Positions 32,766 through 41,743 of a stretch of DNA of 64,000 nucleotides are shown in pieces. The DNA is from Solirubrobacteraceae bacterium. GTDB taxonomy: Bacteria; Actinomycetota; Thermoleophilia; Solirubrobacterales; Solirubrobacteraceae. The translations under genes and the position numbers were made by a program. A model generated the notes under the pieces. That model did no database searches, was not told where the DNA came from, and worked only from the letters and a program-made list of their open reading frames with translations. Position 1 is the first letter of the stretch. Every line of letters starts with the position of its first letter. The stretch lies in NCBI GenBank assembly GCA_030151725.1, contig JASLDD010000290.1, forward strand, positions 25,469 through 89,468, read 5' to 3'.

Positions 32766-34829
32766 ATGTCCGTCCGAGTTGGATCCACCACAACGGGTAA
32801 CGAGGCTTCCGTGGCTGACGACGCAGATATTCGCAAGCTCTCGATCGACACGATTCGCGGTCTGTCGATGGACTCGGTGCAAAAGGCCAACGCCGGACAT
32901 CCCGGCACGGCGATGGCGCTCGCTCCACTGGCCTACGTCCTGTTCAAGCGCTTTTTGAATGTCAACCCCCTCGACACCGAGTGGCCGGATCGGGATCGCT
33001 TCGTCCTCAGCTCGGGCCACGCGTGCGTGTTGCAGTACTCACTACTGCACCTGACGGGCTACGACCTGGAGTTGGAGGATCTCAAGCAGTTTCGCCAGTG
33101 GGGCTCGCGCTGCCCGGGCCATCCCGAGCGCGGCCACACCTCCGGCATCGAGGTTACGACGGGGCCGTTGGGGCAGGGCTTCGCCAACGCGGTTGGAATG
33201 GCGATGGCCGAGCGCTTCCTCTCAGACCGCTTCAACCGCCCTGGCCGCGAGCTGGTCGATCACCGCGTCTACACGATCTGCTCCGACGGGGACATGATGG
33301 AGGGGATCAGCCAGGAAGCCGCGTCGATCGCCGGGCATTTCGGGCTTGGCAAGTTGGTGGCTTGCTATGACGACAACCGCATCACGATCGACGGCACAAC
33401 GTCTCTGTCATTCGACGGTGAGAACCACACGCGCCGCTTCGAAGCCGACGGATGGCACGTTCAGCGTGTGGAGGACTCCGAGGACGTGGAGGCGCTCGAG
33501 ACGGCCATTGCGGCGGCGCGCGATGAAACCGAGCGGCCGTCATTCATCTCGATTCGCTCGCACATCGCCTACCCGGCCCCCAACGCGACCGACACCGCCA
33601 AGTCCCACGGGGCGGCGTTGGGAGAAGATGAGGTCAGGGCCACCAAGGAGGTCATGGGCTTCGATCCCGAGCGCACCTTCTGGGTGGATGAGCGCGTCTA
33701 TGAGCACATGTCGCTGCGCGAGCAGGGCGCTTCGTCGCAGGCCGCCTGGCAAGAGCGCTTCGGCTCTTGGCGCGAGGCCTTCCCTGACATGGCCGACGAC
33801 TGGGACCGGGCCTGGAAGGGCCAGCTGCGCGACGGCTGGCGCGAGGCGCTGCCGACATTCGAGGCCGGCGAGAAGCTGGCGACCCGCGCGGCCGGCCAGA
33901 AGATCATGGCGAGCTTCGCCGAGTTCTCGCCCACGATGATCGGGGGAGCCGCGGATCTGGTCGAGTCGACCAAGACCGTCTTCGAGGGTGGCGGTGAGTT
34001 CTCCAAGGTGCACGCCGGACGCAACGTCCCGTTCGGCATCCGCGAGCATGCCATGGGCGCAATCGTCAACGGCGCTGCGGCCCACGGCGGCATCGTCAAG
34101 CCCTACGGCTCCACGTTCCTGATCTTTTCCGACTATATGCGCGGCTCGGTGCGCCTGTCCGCTCTGATGGAGCTTCCGGTGGTGTGGGTGTGGACGCACG
34201 ACTCGGTGGCGTTGGGCGAGGACGGCCCCACACACCAGCCGATCGAGCACTATGCGGCGCTGCGTGCGATCCCGCACCTGTGGGTGATCCGCCCCGGCGA
34301 CGCCAACGAGACGTCACTGGCCTGGAAGGTCGCGCTCGAGCGCGAGGACGGGCCGGTGGCGCTCTTGCTCTCGCGCCAGAACGTCGAGACGCTCGACCGC
34401 ACCGAGACCGCCGCCGCCGAGGGTTTGGAAAAGGGCGGCTATGTGCTGTGGGACTCGAGCTCGGCCGAGGTTCCCCAGCTGATCCTGATCGCCACCGGTG
34501 CCGAGGTCGGTCCGACGCTTGCAGCCGGTAAGGAGCTCGCCGGCGATGGCACTCGCGTGCGGGTCGTCTCGATGCCGTGCATGGAGCTCTTCGAAGCCCA
34601 GTCGCAGGAGTATCGCGACGAGGTGCTCCCGTGTGCGATCACAGCCCGCCTTGCGGTGGAGCCGGGAGCGAGCATGAGCTGGTGGAAGTGGGTCGGCAGC
34701 GACGGCGACGTGCTTGGCCTGGATCGCTTTGGAGCCTCCGCCCCGGGTACTACCGTGTTGAAGGAGCTCGGCTTCACCACCGAGAACATCGCCGCCCGCG
34801 CCCGGGCGCTGCTGGACTCAAACACCTAA
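32766..34829 (+). CDS. tkt: Transketolase
   Basis: A 687-residue thiamine-diphosphate enzyme of the pentose phosphate pathway. The N-terminal [20 protein letters not shown], the TPP motif from [16 protein letters not shown] to [10 protein letters not shown], the Pyr-domain segment [14 protein letters not shown], and [17 protein letters not shown] are full matches. The frame stays open far upstream, but family homology starts at [20 protein letters not shown]. The start is therefore the ATG at 32766 or the GTG at 32811, which has a better-spaced GAGG. It is followed 9 bp later by transaldolase, forming the non-oxidative branch operon. Confidence 0.97.
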   Translation: MSVRVGSTTTGNEASVADDADIRKLSIDTIRGLSMDSVQKANAGHPGTAMALAPLAYVLFKRFLNVNPLDTEWPDRDRFVLSSGHACVLQYSLLHLTGYDLELEDLKQFRQWGSRCPGHPERGHTSGIEVTTGPLGQGFANAVGMAMAERFLSDRFNRPGRELVDHRVYTICSDGDMMEGISQEAASIAGHFGLGKLVACYDDNRITIDGTTSLSFDGENHTRRFEADGWHVQRVEDSEDVEALETAIAAARDETERPSFISIRSHIAYPAPNATDTAKSHGAALGEDEVRATKEVMGFDPERTFWVDERVYEHMSLREQGASSQAAWQERFGSWREAFPDMADDWDRAWKGQLRDGWREALPTFEAGEKLATRAAGQKIMASFAEFSPTMIGGAADLVESTKTVFEGGGEFSKVHAGRNVPFGIREHAMGAIVNGAAAHGGIVKPYGSTFLIFSDYMRGSVRLSALMELPVVWVWTHDSVALGEDGPTHQPIEHYAALRAIPHLWVIRPGDANETSLAWKVALEREDGPVALLLSRQNVETLDRTETAAAEGLEKGGYVLWDSSSAEVPQLILIATGAEVGPTLAAGKELAGDGTRVRVVSMPCMELFEAQSQEYRDEVLPCAITARLAVEPGASMSWWKWVGSDGDVLGLDRFGASAPGTTVLKELGFTTENIAARARALLDSNT

Positions 34830-34838
34830 GGAGACGCC

Positions 34839-35954
34839 ATGTCCACCGATGCAACCTCGCCCCTGCAACGCCTTTCGGCTCTCGGGCAGAGCGTGTGGGT
34901 GGACTTCCTCTCGCGCGAGTCAATTCGTGGCGGGCACCTGCAGGAGCTGCTCGACGACTACTCGGTGGTGGGCGCCACGTCCAACCCCACGATCTTTCAG
35001 AAGGCGATGTCCTCGGGCGACGCCTATGACGAGCAGATGCATGAATTGGCGGCCGACGGCTGCGACACCGCAGCGACGTTCTGGGCGCTGGCCCAGGATG
35101 ACATCAAGGCCGCCTGTGACTTGTTTCGCCCCGTGTGGGACGGCGGCGGTGGGCGCGACGGCTATGTCTCGCTCGAGGTGGACCCGCGCCTGGCGTATGA
35201 CACGCTGGAGACGTTCCGCGAGGCCATGCGCCTGCACAAGACGGTCGATCGCGTCAACCTGATGGTCAAGATCCCCGCCACCAAGCCGGGGCTGGCAGCG
35301 ATCGAGGACGTGATCTCCAAGGGCCACTCGATCAACGTGACGCTGATCTTCTCGCTGCAGCGCTACGCGGAGGTGGCCGAGTCCTACATCCGTGGCCTCG
35401 AGCGCTTGGTGGCGGAGGGAGGCGACCCGCGCAAGGTCGCCTCCGTGGCGAGCTTCTTCGTCTCGCGCATCGACACCGAGGCGGACAAACGCCTAGACGA
35501 CATCGGCGGTCACGACGAGCTCAAGGGCAAGCTCGCGGTGGCCAACGCAAGGCTCGCATATGCCCACTACCTGGAGGCGTTCGCCGGTCCGCGCTGGGAG
35601 TACCTGGCGGGCAAGGGCGCGACCCCCCAGCGGGTGCTGTGGGCGTCCACATCTGTCAAGAACCCCGACTACCCAGACACGATGTACGTCGAGGAGCTGA
35701 TCGGCCCGGACACCGTCAACACGATGCCCGAGGAGACGATCATGGCCTTCCAGGATCATGGAAGGCCAGAGCCGCGACTGCGCAGCGGTCTTGCGGAGGC
35801 ACGCGCGGTGCTCGACGCGCTGGCGCAGGCGGGCGTCGACTACGACGATCTCACCGACACGCTCGAGCGCGAGGGCGTGGAGAAATTCGCGGACTCTTTC
35901 GACGAGCTGATGAAGTCGCTGGACTCCAAGCGCGAGGCGCTCGCCCCGGCCTAG
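34839..35954 (+). CDS. tal: Transaldolase
   Basis: A 371-residue transaldolase of the long actinobacterial type. It transfers dihydroxyacetone units between sugar phosphates. The N-terminal SVWVDFLSRESIRGGHLQEL and SVVGATSNPTIFQKAM, the Schiff-base lysine in NLMVKIPATKPGLAAIE, NVTLIFSLQRYAEVAESYIR and FFVSRIDTEADKRLD are standard. An AAGGAG ribosome site precedes the ATG. It is cotranscribed with transketolase, 9 bp upstream. No opcA or zwf follows, unlike in many actinobacteria. Confidence 0.97.
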   Translation: MSTDATSPLQRLSALGQSVWVDFLSRESIRGGHLQELLDDYSVVGATSNPTIFQKAMSSGDAYDEQMHELAADGCDTAATFWALAQDDIKAACDLFRPVWDGGGGRDGYVSLEVDPRLAYDTLETFREAMRLHKTVDRVNLMVKIPATKPGLAAIEDVISKGHSINVTLIFSLQRYAEVAESYIRGLERLVAEGGDPRKVASVASFFVSRIDTEADKRLDDIGGHDELKGKLAVANARLAYAHYLEAFAGPRWEYLAGKGATPQRVLWASTSVKNPDYPDTMYVEELIGPDTVNTMPEETIMAFQDHGRPEPRLRSGLAEARAVLDALAQAGVDYDDLTDTLEREGVEKFADSFDELMKSLDSKREALAPA

Positions 35955-35968
35955 CTCCCTCCACTGGC

Positions 35969-37255
35969 CTACACGTAGGGCACCGGGATCAGCACCCGGA
36001 TGGTGAGCGGTCCCGACGGGAACGCTTTGGCGGGGATGGTGAGCACGTTGAACTTTTTCCCGCGGTAGACATATGAGCCGCTGGCGGGAACCGTGCCGGG
36101 GTTGGGGCCGAGGCTGTTCTTAACGAGCTGCTGGCGTCCGTTGACGTTCATGTACATCAGCACGTCCAGTCCTGCCAGGCGTCCGGCGAGGCGCTTGTAG
36201 CCCTCGTCGTCCTGAATCGAGAGCACGATCTTCCCGATGGTGGCGCCGTGCAGACGCAGGGGGGCGCTGACGGGCGCGAGCACGTATGGACCGCCGAGGT
36301 CGGTGAGCAGTTCGCCGCTAGCGCCGAACACGCGCAGGCGCACGATGTGGTGGTGCAGCAGGACCTTGACGGCCGCAAGCGTGGCCGTGGGGTCACGTCG
36401 CGTGACCGCTTCCAGGAGTGGGGCGTAGGCCTGCACGCGGTGGATCTGGGGCAGCGTGCGCGGTCCGCCCTCACCCTTGTAGATCAGCTTCGCGACCCGG
36501 CTCAGGGTGTTGAAGACGGTGTCTTCGGTCGAGGCTCCGCACAACACCGATGTGTAGCTGACGGCTTTGAGCAGATAGACGCGCAGCGGGCCCGACGGGA
36601 AGGCTTCGCCGGCAAACGACGTGTACCGATAGCTGACCCCCTTCACGGTGAGCGTGCCTTCGTCGGGGAGCGAGCCGGCGGGGAGCGCAAAGGAGCCACC
36701 GACGCTGTGGCCGCCGACGCGCAGCGCCACGGGACCCTCGCCAACGCCCTGCGACTCGGCCACAAAGCCCGCGTCGGACCACACGCTCGTGGCGTAAGTG
36801 GCGATCACGGCGCCTTTGCTGTCCTTGAGCGTTCCCTGCAGCGGCGTCAGCGACGGCATGCCCACGGCCGCCAGCGTGTGCCCGCCGCTCACGACTCGCA
36901 GGGTCGTGAGCTTGCCGCTTGCGAGCAGCGCCTGGGCTGCTGCCGTGGTGGCCCGCGCATCTCCCGCTTCCACAGCCTGGCGCAGCGGCGTGGACCTTTC
37001 GATGAGCCGCTTGGCCACGATCGTGCGTTCGCTCGAGATGCCCTCGTGGTATACGCGGGCGACCACCCGTCCGAGCGTGTCGAGCACCGCGCCCGGACAT
37101 GTTTCGGGGGCCTTGGAGGGGAACGGGTCGAATCCCGCGCTCGCGTTGGCGGTGGAGCTGACCCTGTTGCTCGATCCGCAGCCTGCAAGGAGGGCGAGCA
37201 GGCCCAGCGTGAGCGTGGCGCGTGTGAAGCGCTTGGGAGTGGACAGCAAGGACAA
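35969..37255 (-). CDS. Putative lipoprotein with two tandem sensor-like domains
   Basis: A 428-residue exported protein. The signal peptide ends in the lipobox LLAGCG (Cys26). The rest is an internal duplication: each half has a helical segment (LIERSTPLRQAVEAGDARAT; VQAYAPLLEAVTRRDPTATL), a beta segment with LRVVSGGHTLAAVG or LRVFGASGELLTDLGG, and ends with AFPSGPLRVYLL or AFPSGPLTIRVLIPVP. This layout is reminiscent of extracellular double-Cache/PAS-like sensor domains, but there is no output domain. The function is unknown. It converges on transaldolase with a 14-bp gap. Confidence 0.7.
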   Translation of the reverse strand: MSLLSTPKRFTRATLTLGLLALLAGCGSSNRVSSTANASAGFDPFPSKAPETCPGAVLDTLGRVVARVYHEGISSERTIVAKRLIERSTPLRQAVEAGDARATTAAAQALLASGKLTTLRVVSGGHTLAAVGMPSLTPLQGTLKDSKGAVIATYATSVWSDAGFVAESQGVGEGPVALRVGGHSVGGSFALPAGSLPDEGTLTVKGVSYRYTSFAGEAFPSGPLRVYLLKAVSYTSVLCGASTEDTVFNTLSRVAKLIYKGEGGPRTLPQIHRVQAYAPLLEAVTRRDPTATLAAVKVLLHHHIVRLRVFGASGELLTDLGGPYVLAPVSAPLRLHGATIGKIVLSIQDDEGYKRLAGRLAGLDVLMYMNVNGRQQLVKNSLGPNPGTVPASGSYVYRGKKFNVLTIPAKAFPSGPLTIRVLIPVPYV

Positions 37256-37321
37256 GGGGAGCCCATCCTAAGCAAGTGGGTGGCACTGCCGAGCCGCCCC
37301 ATCTGGAGTAACGTCGCGGGA

Positions 37322-38161
37322 GTGCCTCTTGCCCTGATCACCGGTGCCTCCACGGGCATCGGTCGTGCCACCGCCCTGCGTCTGGCGGCGAGCGGCTGGA
37401 CGGTGCTGGCGGGGGTGCGCGATCCGGCGGCAGGCGAGCGCCTCGAGCAGGAGTCCGCGCAAGGTCGTGTGATCGCGCTGACACTCGATGTGACCGACTC
37501 CACGCAGATCGCGCAGGCGGTGGAGCGAGTGCGTGAGCAGACCGCCTCAGGCGGGCTAGACGGGCTCGTCAACAACGCCGGCATCGGCATCAGCGGCCCG
37601 CTCGAGCTGATCTCCGATGAGGATCTGCGCAGGCAGTTCGACGTCAACCTGTTCGGACAGGTGGCTGTCACCAGGGCGATGCTTCCCGCGCTGCGCGCTG
37701 CGGGCGGGCGGATCGTCCTCGTGTCCTCGATCGGGGGTCGCGTGACGATGGCCTTCAGTGCTCCATACGCCGCCTCCAAGCACGCGCTCGAGGCCGTGGG
37801 AGATGCCCTGCGGGTGGAGCTGCGCAACTCCAACGTGAAGGTCGCGCTCGTGGAGCCAGGCTCGGTGGCCACGCCGATCTGGGACAAGAGCCGCGCGGAA
37901 GCCGAGAGCGTCACCGTTCCGCCGGAGCTCCAGCAACAGTACGGTCACGTACAGGCGGCAATGGACAAGGCGATGCAGAGCACCGCACGCCGGGGTGTGC
38001 CCCCCGAGGAGGTGGCGGCGACGATCGAGCGCGCACTCACGTCGGGGCGGCCGCGTGCCCGCTACGTGGTTGGAAGAGACGCGAGGGCCATGCTTGCTGC
38101 CAAGCGGCTGCTCCCGGATCTGATCTTCGATCGCTTCGCCCGGCGCGCGCTGGGCGTCTAG
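37322..38161 (+). CDS. Short-chain dehydrogenase/reductase
   Basis: A 279-residue SDR. The cofactor motif ALITGASTGIGRATALRLAA, NNAGIGI, the catalytic serine in VLVSSIGG and the YAASKHALEAVGDALRVEL segment with Tyr and Lys are intact. The GTG at 37322 starts right at the Rossmann strand, with GGAG about 16 bases upstream; the upstream frame is antisense to the lipoprotein gene. The substrate is unknown; the fold resembles retinol-dehydrogenase-like SDRs. Its stop overlaps the convergent GH76-like gene. Confidence 0.92.
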   Translation: MPLALITGASTGIGRATALRLAASGWTVLAGVRDPAAGERLEQESAQGRVIALTLDVTDSTQIAQAVERVREQTASGGLDGLVNNAGIGISGPLELISDEDLRRQFDVNLFGQVAVTRAMLPALRAAGGRIVLVSSIGGRVTMAFSAPYAASKHALEAVGDALRVELRNSNVKVALVEPGSVATPIWDKSRAEAESVTVPPELQQQYGHVQAAMDKAMQSTARRGVPPEEVAATIERALTSGRPRARYVVGRDARAMLAAKRLLPDLIFDRFARRALGV

Positions 38162-39327
38162 GACGGCGGGGGATACACGGCCAGCCAGGCGAACACGCTC
38201 GTGGTGGCCCCCTGAGTCTGCAGCATGCCGGGCAGCGCGTAGCGTGTGGGGAGCGTTTCGCCGTTCCAAGACAGCAGGTAAAGCCCTTCGCCGTTGACTG
38301 CCCGCGTCTGCGCGTCGCGGGCGTTGTCGGCCGCCAGCGCATACAGGCTGCGGTCGCCGTCCAGCGCATACAGGGCGAGCATCCACTGCACGTAGATGGC
38401 GTCGTATTGAGGCGAGAAGTCGAGCAGGTAGCCGAAGCGGGTCAGCGCAGTGGCCTTCAAGACCTCGGCTCGATTGCATTCGGCGGGCGACGCCGTGAGC
38501 CGGCAGAGCGTGGCCTGGGCATAGATCAGCGGCCCCTCGACGTAGTCGGCGGGCGTGGGGTTGATGCTGCTGCCCGCATACAGGCCGTCCGCTGGGCTGA
38601 AGCCGCTCGAGTTGCCCCATGCGAGGAACTTGCGCGCCTGCCCCAGCGCGAACGTGGAGTGGGTGTCCTGGTAGAGCAGCGTGGCCAGCAGCGTGTCCGA
38701 CGCGAGCGCGGCGCCCGCCTTGTAGGGGTGGGTGGTGTTCCACCACAGCCCGCCCGAGTGGGGGTCCCAGCCGACCCTTGCGATGTAGCGCAGGGCGCGC
38801 TGGGCGTCGAGCAGGTAGCGATGGTTGCCTGTTGCTCTATACGCGTTGACGAAGGCCATGCCCCACCAGCCGTTGTCATCGAACCACGTCTCGGTGTTGG
38901 ATTCCCGGTCTCCCGGATAGGGGGAGTAGCCGGCCACGGGGCGCAGGCCGCGGTTGAGGTAGCGCTCGGCTCCGGCCGCAAAGTGGGCGACTGCCCCCTT
39001 GTTGGCTGCGCTCGGCTGGGCGATGGCAATCGCGTCGATCGACTCGAACAGCGGCACGATGTCCCAGATGGTGGCCAGTGGATAGCGTTCGTGGTCGTTC
39101 AGCCGGGCGTCATACCAACCGAGCCGCCGGTCGTGCCAGCGGCGCTCGGCCGTCGCAACGCCGGCTTGGGCGAGCGCGAGATAGCTCTGTTGACCCGAGC
39201 TGAGCGCCGGCAAGGGAGTGGCGTTCTTGCGCACGGTGGAAGACCGCGCCGGGGCGTCCGCCAGTGTCGGTGGTGCTGAGAGAGCCAGCAGGACGACGGC
39301 GGTTGTGGCGGCGACGGAAATGCGCAT
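38158..39327 (-). CDS. Secreted glycoside hydrolase family 76-like protein
   Basis: A 389-residue protein with an N-terminal signal peptide (VAATTAVVLLALSAPPTLADA). It forms a predicted alpha/alpha barrel with the GH76 hallmark adjacent aspartates in TETWFDDNGWWGMAFVNAYR (Asp150-Asp151). WWNTTHPYKAGAALASDTLL and YVEGPLIYAQATLCRL are typical of alpha-1,6-mannanase relatives. It may trim mannan-type glycans of the cell envelope or environment. The ATG at 39327 leads directly into the signal peptide; an earlier start would overlap the divergent promoter. Confidence 0.8.
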   Translation of the reverse strand: MRISVAATTAVVLLALSAPPTLADAPARSSTVRKNATPLPALSSGQQSYLALAQAGVATAERRWHDRRLGWYDARLNDHERYPLATIWDIVPLFESIDAIAIAQPSAANKGAVAHFAAGAERYLNRGLRPVAGYSPYPGDRESNTETWFDDNGWWGMAFVNAYRATGNHRYLLDAQRALRYIARVGWDPHSGGLWWNTTHPYKAGAALASDTLLATLLYQDTHSTFALGQARKFLAWGNSSGFSPADGLYAGSSINPTPADYVEGPLIYAQATLCRLTASPAECNRAEVLKATALTRFGYLLDFSPQYDAIYVQWMLALYALDGDRSLYALAADNARDAQTRAVNGEGLYLLSWNGETLPTRYALPGMLQTQGATTSVFAWLAVYPPPS

Positions 39328-39418
39328 GCGGGTTCTAACCCGCCCGGAGATGAATCGTCGCGGCGGACGGTGGGGGCTTGAGTCGGGCGAGGAGCACGGG
39401 GTACGGTTGTATCGGCCG

Positions 39419-40399
39419 ATGAGCACATCTGAGCAAGCACAACCCTCTTCCCCGGACGCCCAGCGTGACGCCCAGTCGTCCGATCAGAGCTTTGCCCCGA
39501 CTCCGGTGCCCGCCTCCGAACGACGGGCGTGGCTGCTGGCAGGCGCCACAGCTCTGCTCGGCGTGCTCGTGCTCGCAGCGATCCTGAGCGGGCTCGTCGG
39601 CCGCACTGACACGACCATCAAGGCCCCGCCGCCGGTGATCGTCTCGGTGGCGACGCCGGTCCCGGCTCCTGGTGCCGGCGCAGCCACGACGGCGAAGCCC
39701 GCAGCCAAGATCCTCGCTCATCCCTCCGGCGTCCAGCAGAGCGCCGACGCCAGACGCTTTGCGCAGGCGACACAGACACACATCGCCAGGCGCTGGATGG
39801 AAGGCTTCTACCCCATTTACGCCGCCGCACAGGGCACTTTCGGTGTCAACTGGCTGCTGATCGCCTCGATCCACATGCAGGAGACGGCCTTCTCGACGGC
39901 TCCGAGCACCTACCACGGGCTCAACTTCGCGCACTGCTGCGGGGGGCCCATGCAATTCAATGTGACCAACGGTCCGCTGACGACGTGGAGCCTCGTGAGC
40001 GACTCCTACATCTACGCCAAGCGTCCTGCCGCCTATGACCACATGACGAAGGTGCATCCCTCGATCTATGACGACTTCGATGCCATCATGGCCGCCGCTC
40101 ACCTGCTGTCAGCCGAGGGCGCCGGGTACGCACTCGACGACTCGGCGTGGAACGCGGCCTATGATTACTACGGCCACGATGCAACCGGTGTGACCTATGC
40201 CGATCAGGTGCTGGCGCGCGCCATCGGCTGGTCCCAGCGCGGCTTTTGCATCAACTGCGCCACCGACGCCACGCTGGTGGCGGACGTGCACGCCGCCTAT
40301 GGCGCGCCGGTCGCTGCCGCGTTGGCGGAAGCCGAAGTCGAAGTCGACGCATCCAAGCCGCAGGCGAGCGCGGCGGCTCGTAAGCACGGCCAGCCCTGA
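39419..40399 (+). CDS. Membrane-anchored lytic-transglycosylase-like protein
   Basis: A 326-residue protein. It has a cytoplasmic N-terminus of about 35 residues and one membrane segment (about 38-60), then a Pro/Ala linker and an extracellular domain. FGVNWLLIASIHMQETAFST carries a candidate catalytic glutamate (Glu155) in the lysozyme-like SLT pattern. CCGGPMQFNVTNGPLTTWSL corresponds to the GxMQF motif, and IMAAAHLLSAEG and WNAAYDYYGHD to later helices. It probably cleaves peptidoglycan during growth. It is divergent from the GH76-like gene. Confidence 0.78.
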   Translation: MSTSEQAQPSSPDAQRDAQSSDQSFAPTPVPASERRAWLLAGATALLGVLVLAAILSGLVGRTDTTIKAPPPVIVSVATPVPAPGAGAATTAKPAAKILAHPSGVQQSADARRFAQATQTHIARRWMEGFYPIYAAAQGTFGVNWLLIASIHMQETAFSTAPSTYHGLNFAHCCGGPMQFNVTNGPLTTWSLVSDSYIYAKRPAAYDHMTKVHPSIYDDFDAIMAAAHLLSAEGAGYALDDSAWNAAYDYYGHDATGVTYADQVLARAIGWSQRGFCINCATDATLVADVHAAYGAPVAAALAEAEVEVDASKPQASAAARKHGQP

Positions 40400-40459
40400 C
40401 GGGCGGGTTGCTGCGAGTCGGGTCCCGGTCGGCGGCGTGCTTGGCCGTGAACCTATTAA

Positions 40460-40538
40460 CACTTTTGAGAATTTGTGTGCATATGTATCAACACCAGCGA
40501 CTCACGTAGATACCACCGCGCACAAATTCTCAAAGGTG
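40460..40538 (+). ncRNA. Long hairpin (21-bp stem) downstream of the transglycosylase-like gene
   Basis: The left arm 40460-40480 (CACTTTTGAGAATTTGTGTG plus C) pairs with the right arm 40518-40538 across a 37-base loop. All 21 positions pair on the plus-strand RNA. The only two departures from Watson-Crick are U-G wobbles, which would be A-C mismatches on the other strand, so a plus-strand RNA structure is favoured. The region is strikingly AT-rich for this genome. It may be a 3' UTR element, a terminator or a small RNA; no U-tract follows directly. Confidence 0.5.
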
Positions 40539-40591
40539 CAATACAACGACAACACCAGCCAGCGCTCGAGAGAGAGCTGAGCTGAGTTGGG

Positions 40592-41743
40592 CTACGCGGC
40601 GGCGGCGGTGTCCGCCTGCAGGATCAGCTCGCCGGCCACACGATCGGTCGCCTGACCGGTCCCTCCGAGCAGCCGCCGGGAGAGTTGGGCGCGGCGGAAG
40701 TAAAGCGGCGCGTCGTGCTCCCAGGTGGCGCCGATGCCGCCATGCACGGAGATCATGGTGCGGGCTGCCTCATCGAGCGCGCGACCGGCAACCGAGCGGG
40801 CGGCGCTGGCGGCCAGCGGGAACTCGTCGGGACCACCGGTGCGAGCCCAGCCGGCGTAGTAGAGCAGCGAGCGGCCGTTCTCGAGCTGACGCAGAACCTC
40901 TGTGAGGCTGTGCTTGACGGCCTGGTAGGAGCCGATGGCGCGCCCGAAGGTGAAGCGCTCCTTGGCGTAGGCCACGGAGACGTCCAGCGCGGTCTCCACG
41001 CTGCCGAGAGACTCGGCGGCGATCAGCGACTGCGCCAGATGCCAGGCGCCGGCGAGCTCCTCCACAGGGACGTCGAGCACAGTGGCCGGCGCGTCCTCGA
41101 GCGAGACGTGCCCGAGCGAGCGGGTGGCGTCATAGCGCATGAGCGCCTCAACCGAGACGCCGCTTCCGCCGGCCTCAATGGCGACGCCGACCGGTTTGCC
41201 ATCGAGCAACGCCACACCCACCAACAGGTCGGCGCCGGGCGCGTCCGGGACGAACGCCAGCTCACCGCTCACGCTCGCCCGACCATCGCCGCTGCTGACG
41301 CCAACGGGCGCGGCTGCGCGTGCCAGCCCGTGAGCGGGATCAGCACTCCACTCCTCAAAAATGTCGTTTGGAGGGGACACGGGCAGATACGCGGCCCGCT
41401 TCTCGCCGGTGGCCAGGGCGTCGAGCAGCGGGGCATCGCCGGGGGCGGCGCCCAGAATGGCCGTGGCAGGGAGGTGCCCCAGCAGCGCGATGCCCGCCAG
41501 CACGCGTCCGCACTCGCCGAGCACGAGCATCGCGTCGAAGGCGTCCAGGCCGGCGCCGCCGTGGTCCTCGTCGATCAACAGGCCGGGCCAGCCGGCTTCC
41601 TTGGCCGTGGGCCACAGGTCGGGCAGCGCGCTCTGATCGCCATCGAGCGCCTCGCGGGCGGCCTCGAAGGTCTTGAAGCGCGACAGCGCCCCGCGGGCGG
41701 CCTCGCGCAGGAACACCTGCTCGTCGGAGAGTGCGAGATTCAT
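40592..41743 (-). CDS. Acyl-CoA dehydrogenase, second subunit of a pair
   Basis: A 383-residue acyl-CoA dehydrogenase-like protein. The N-terminal domain begins MNLALSDEQVFLREAARGAL, with IDEDHGGAGLDAFDAMLVLG; the C-terminal domain holds YAKERFTFGRAIGSYQAVKH and ARTMISVHGGIGATWEHDAP. The middle beta domain lacks the usual TEPxAGSD flavin motif. This fits the heterotetrameric FadE-type dehydrogenases (steroid side-chain and similar), in which the partner carries part of the flavin site. Its start overlaps the partner's stop by 4 bp. Confidence 0.9.
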   Translation of the reverse strand: MNLALSDEQVFLREAARGALSRFKTFEAAREALDGDQSALPDLWPTAKEAGWPGLLIDEDHGGAGLDAFDAMLVLGECGRVLAGIALLGHLPATAILGAAPGDAPLLDALATGEKRAAYLPVSPPNDIFEEWSADPAHGLARAAAPVGVSSGDGRASVSGELAFVPDAPGADLLVGVALLDGKPVGVAIEAGGSGVSVEALMRYDATRSLGHVSLEDAPATVLDVPVEELAGAWHLAQSLIAAESLGSVETALDVSVAYAKERFTFGRAIGSYQAVKHSLTEVLRQLENGRSLLYYAGWARTGGPDEFPLAASAARSVAGRALDEAARTMISVHGGIGATWEHDAPLYFRRAQLSRRLLGGTGQATDRVAGELILQADTAAAA

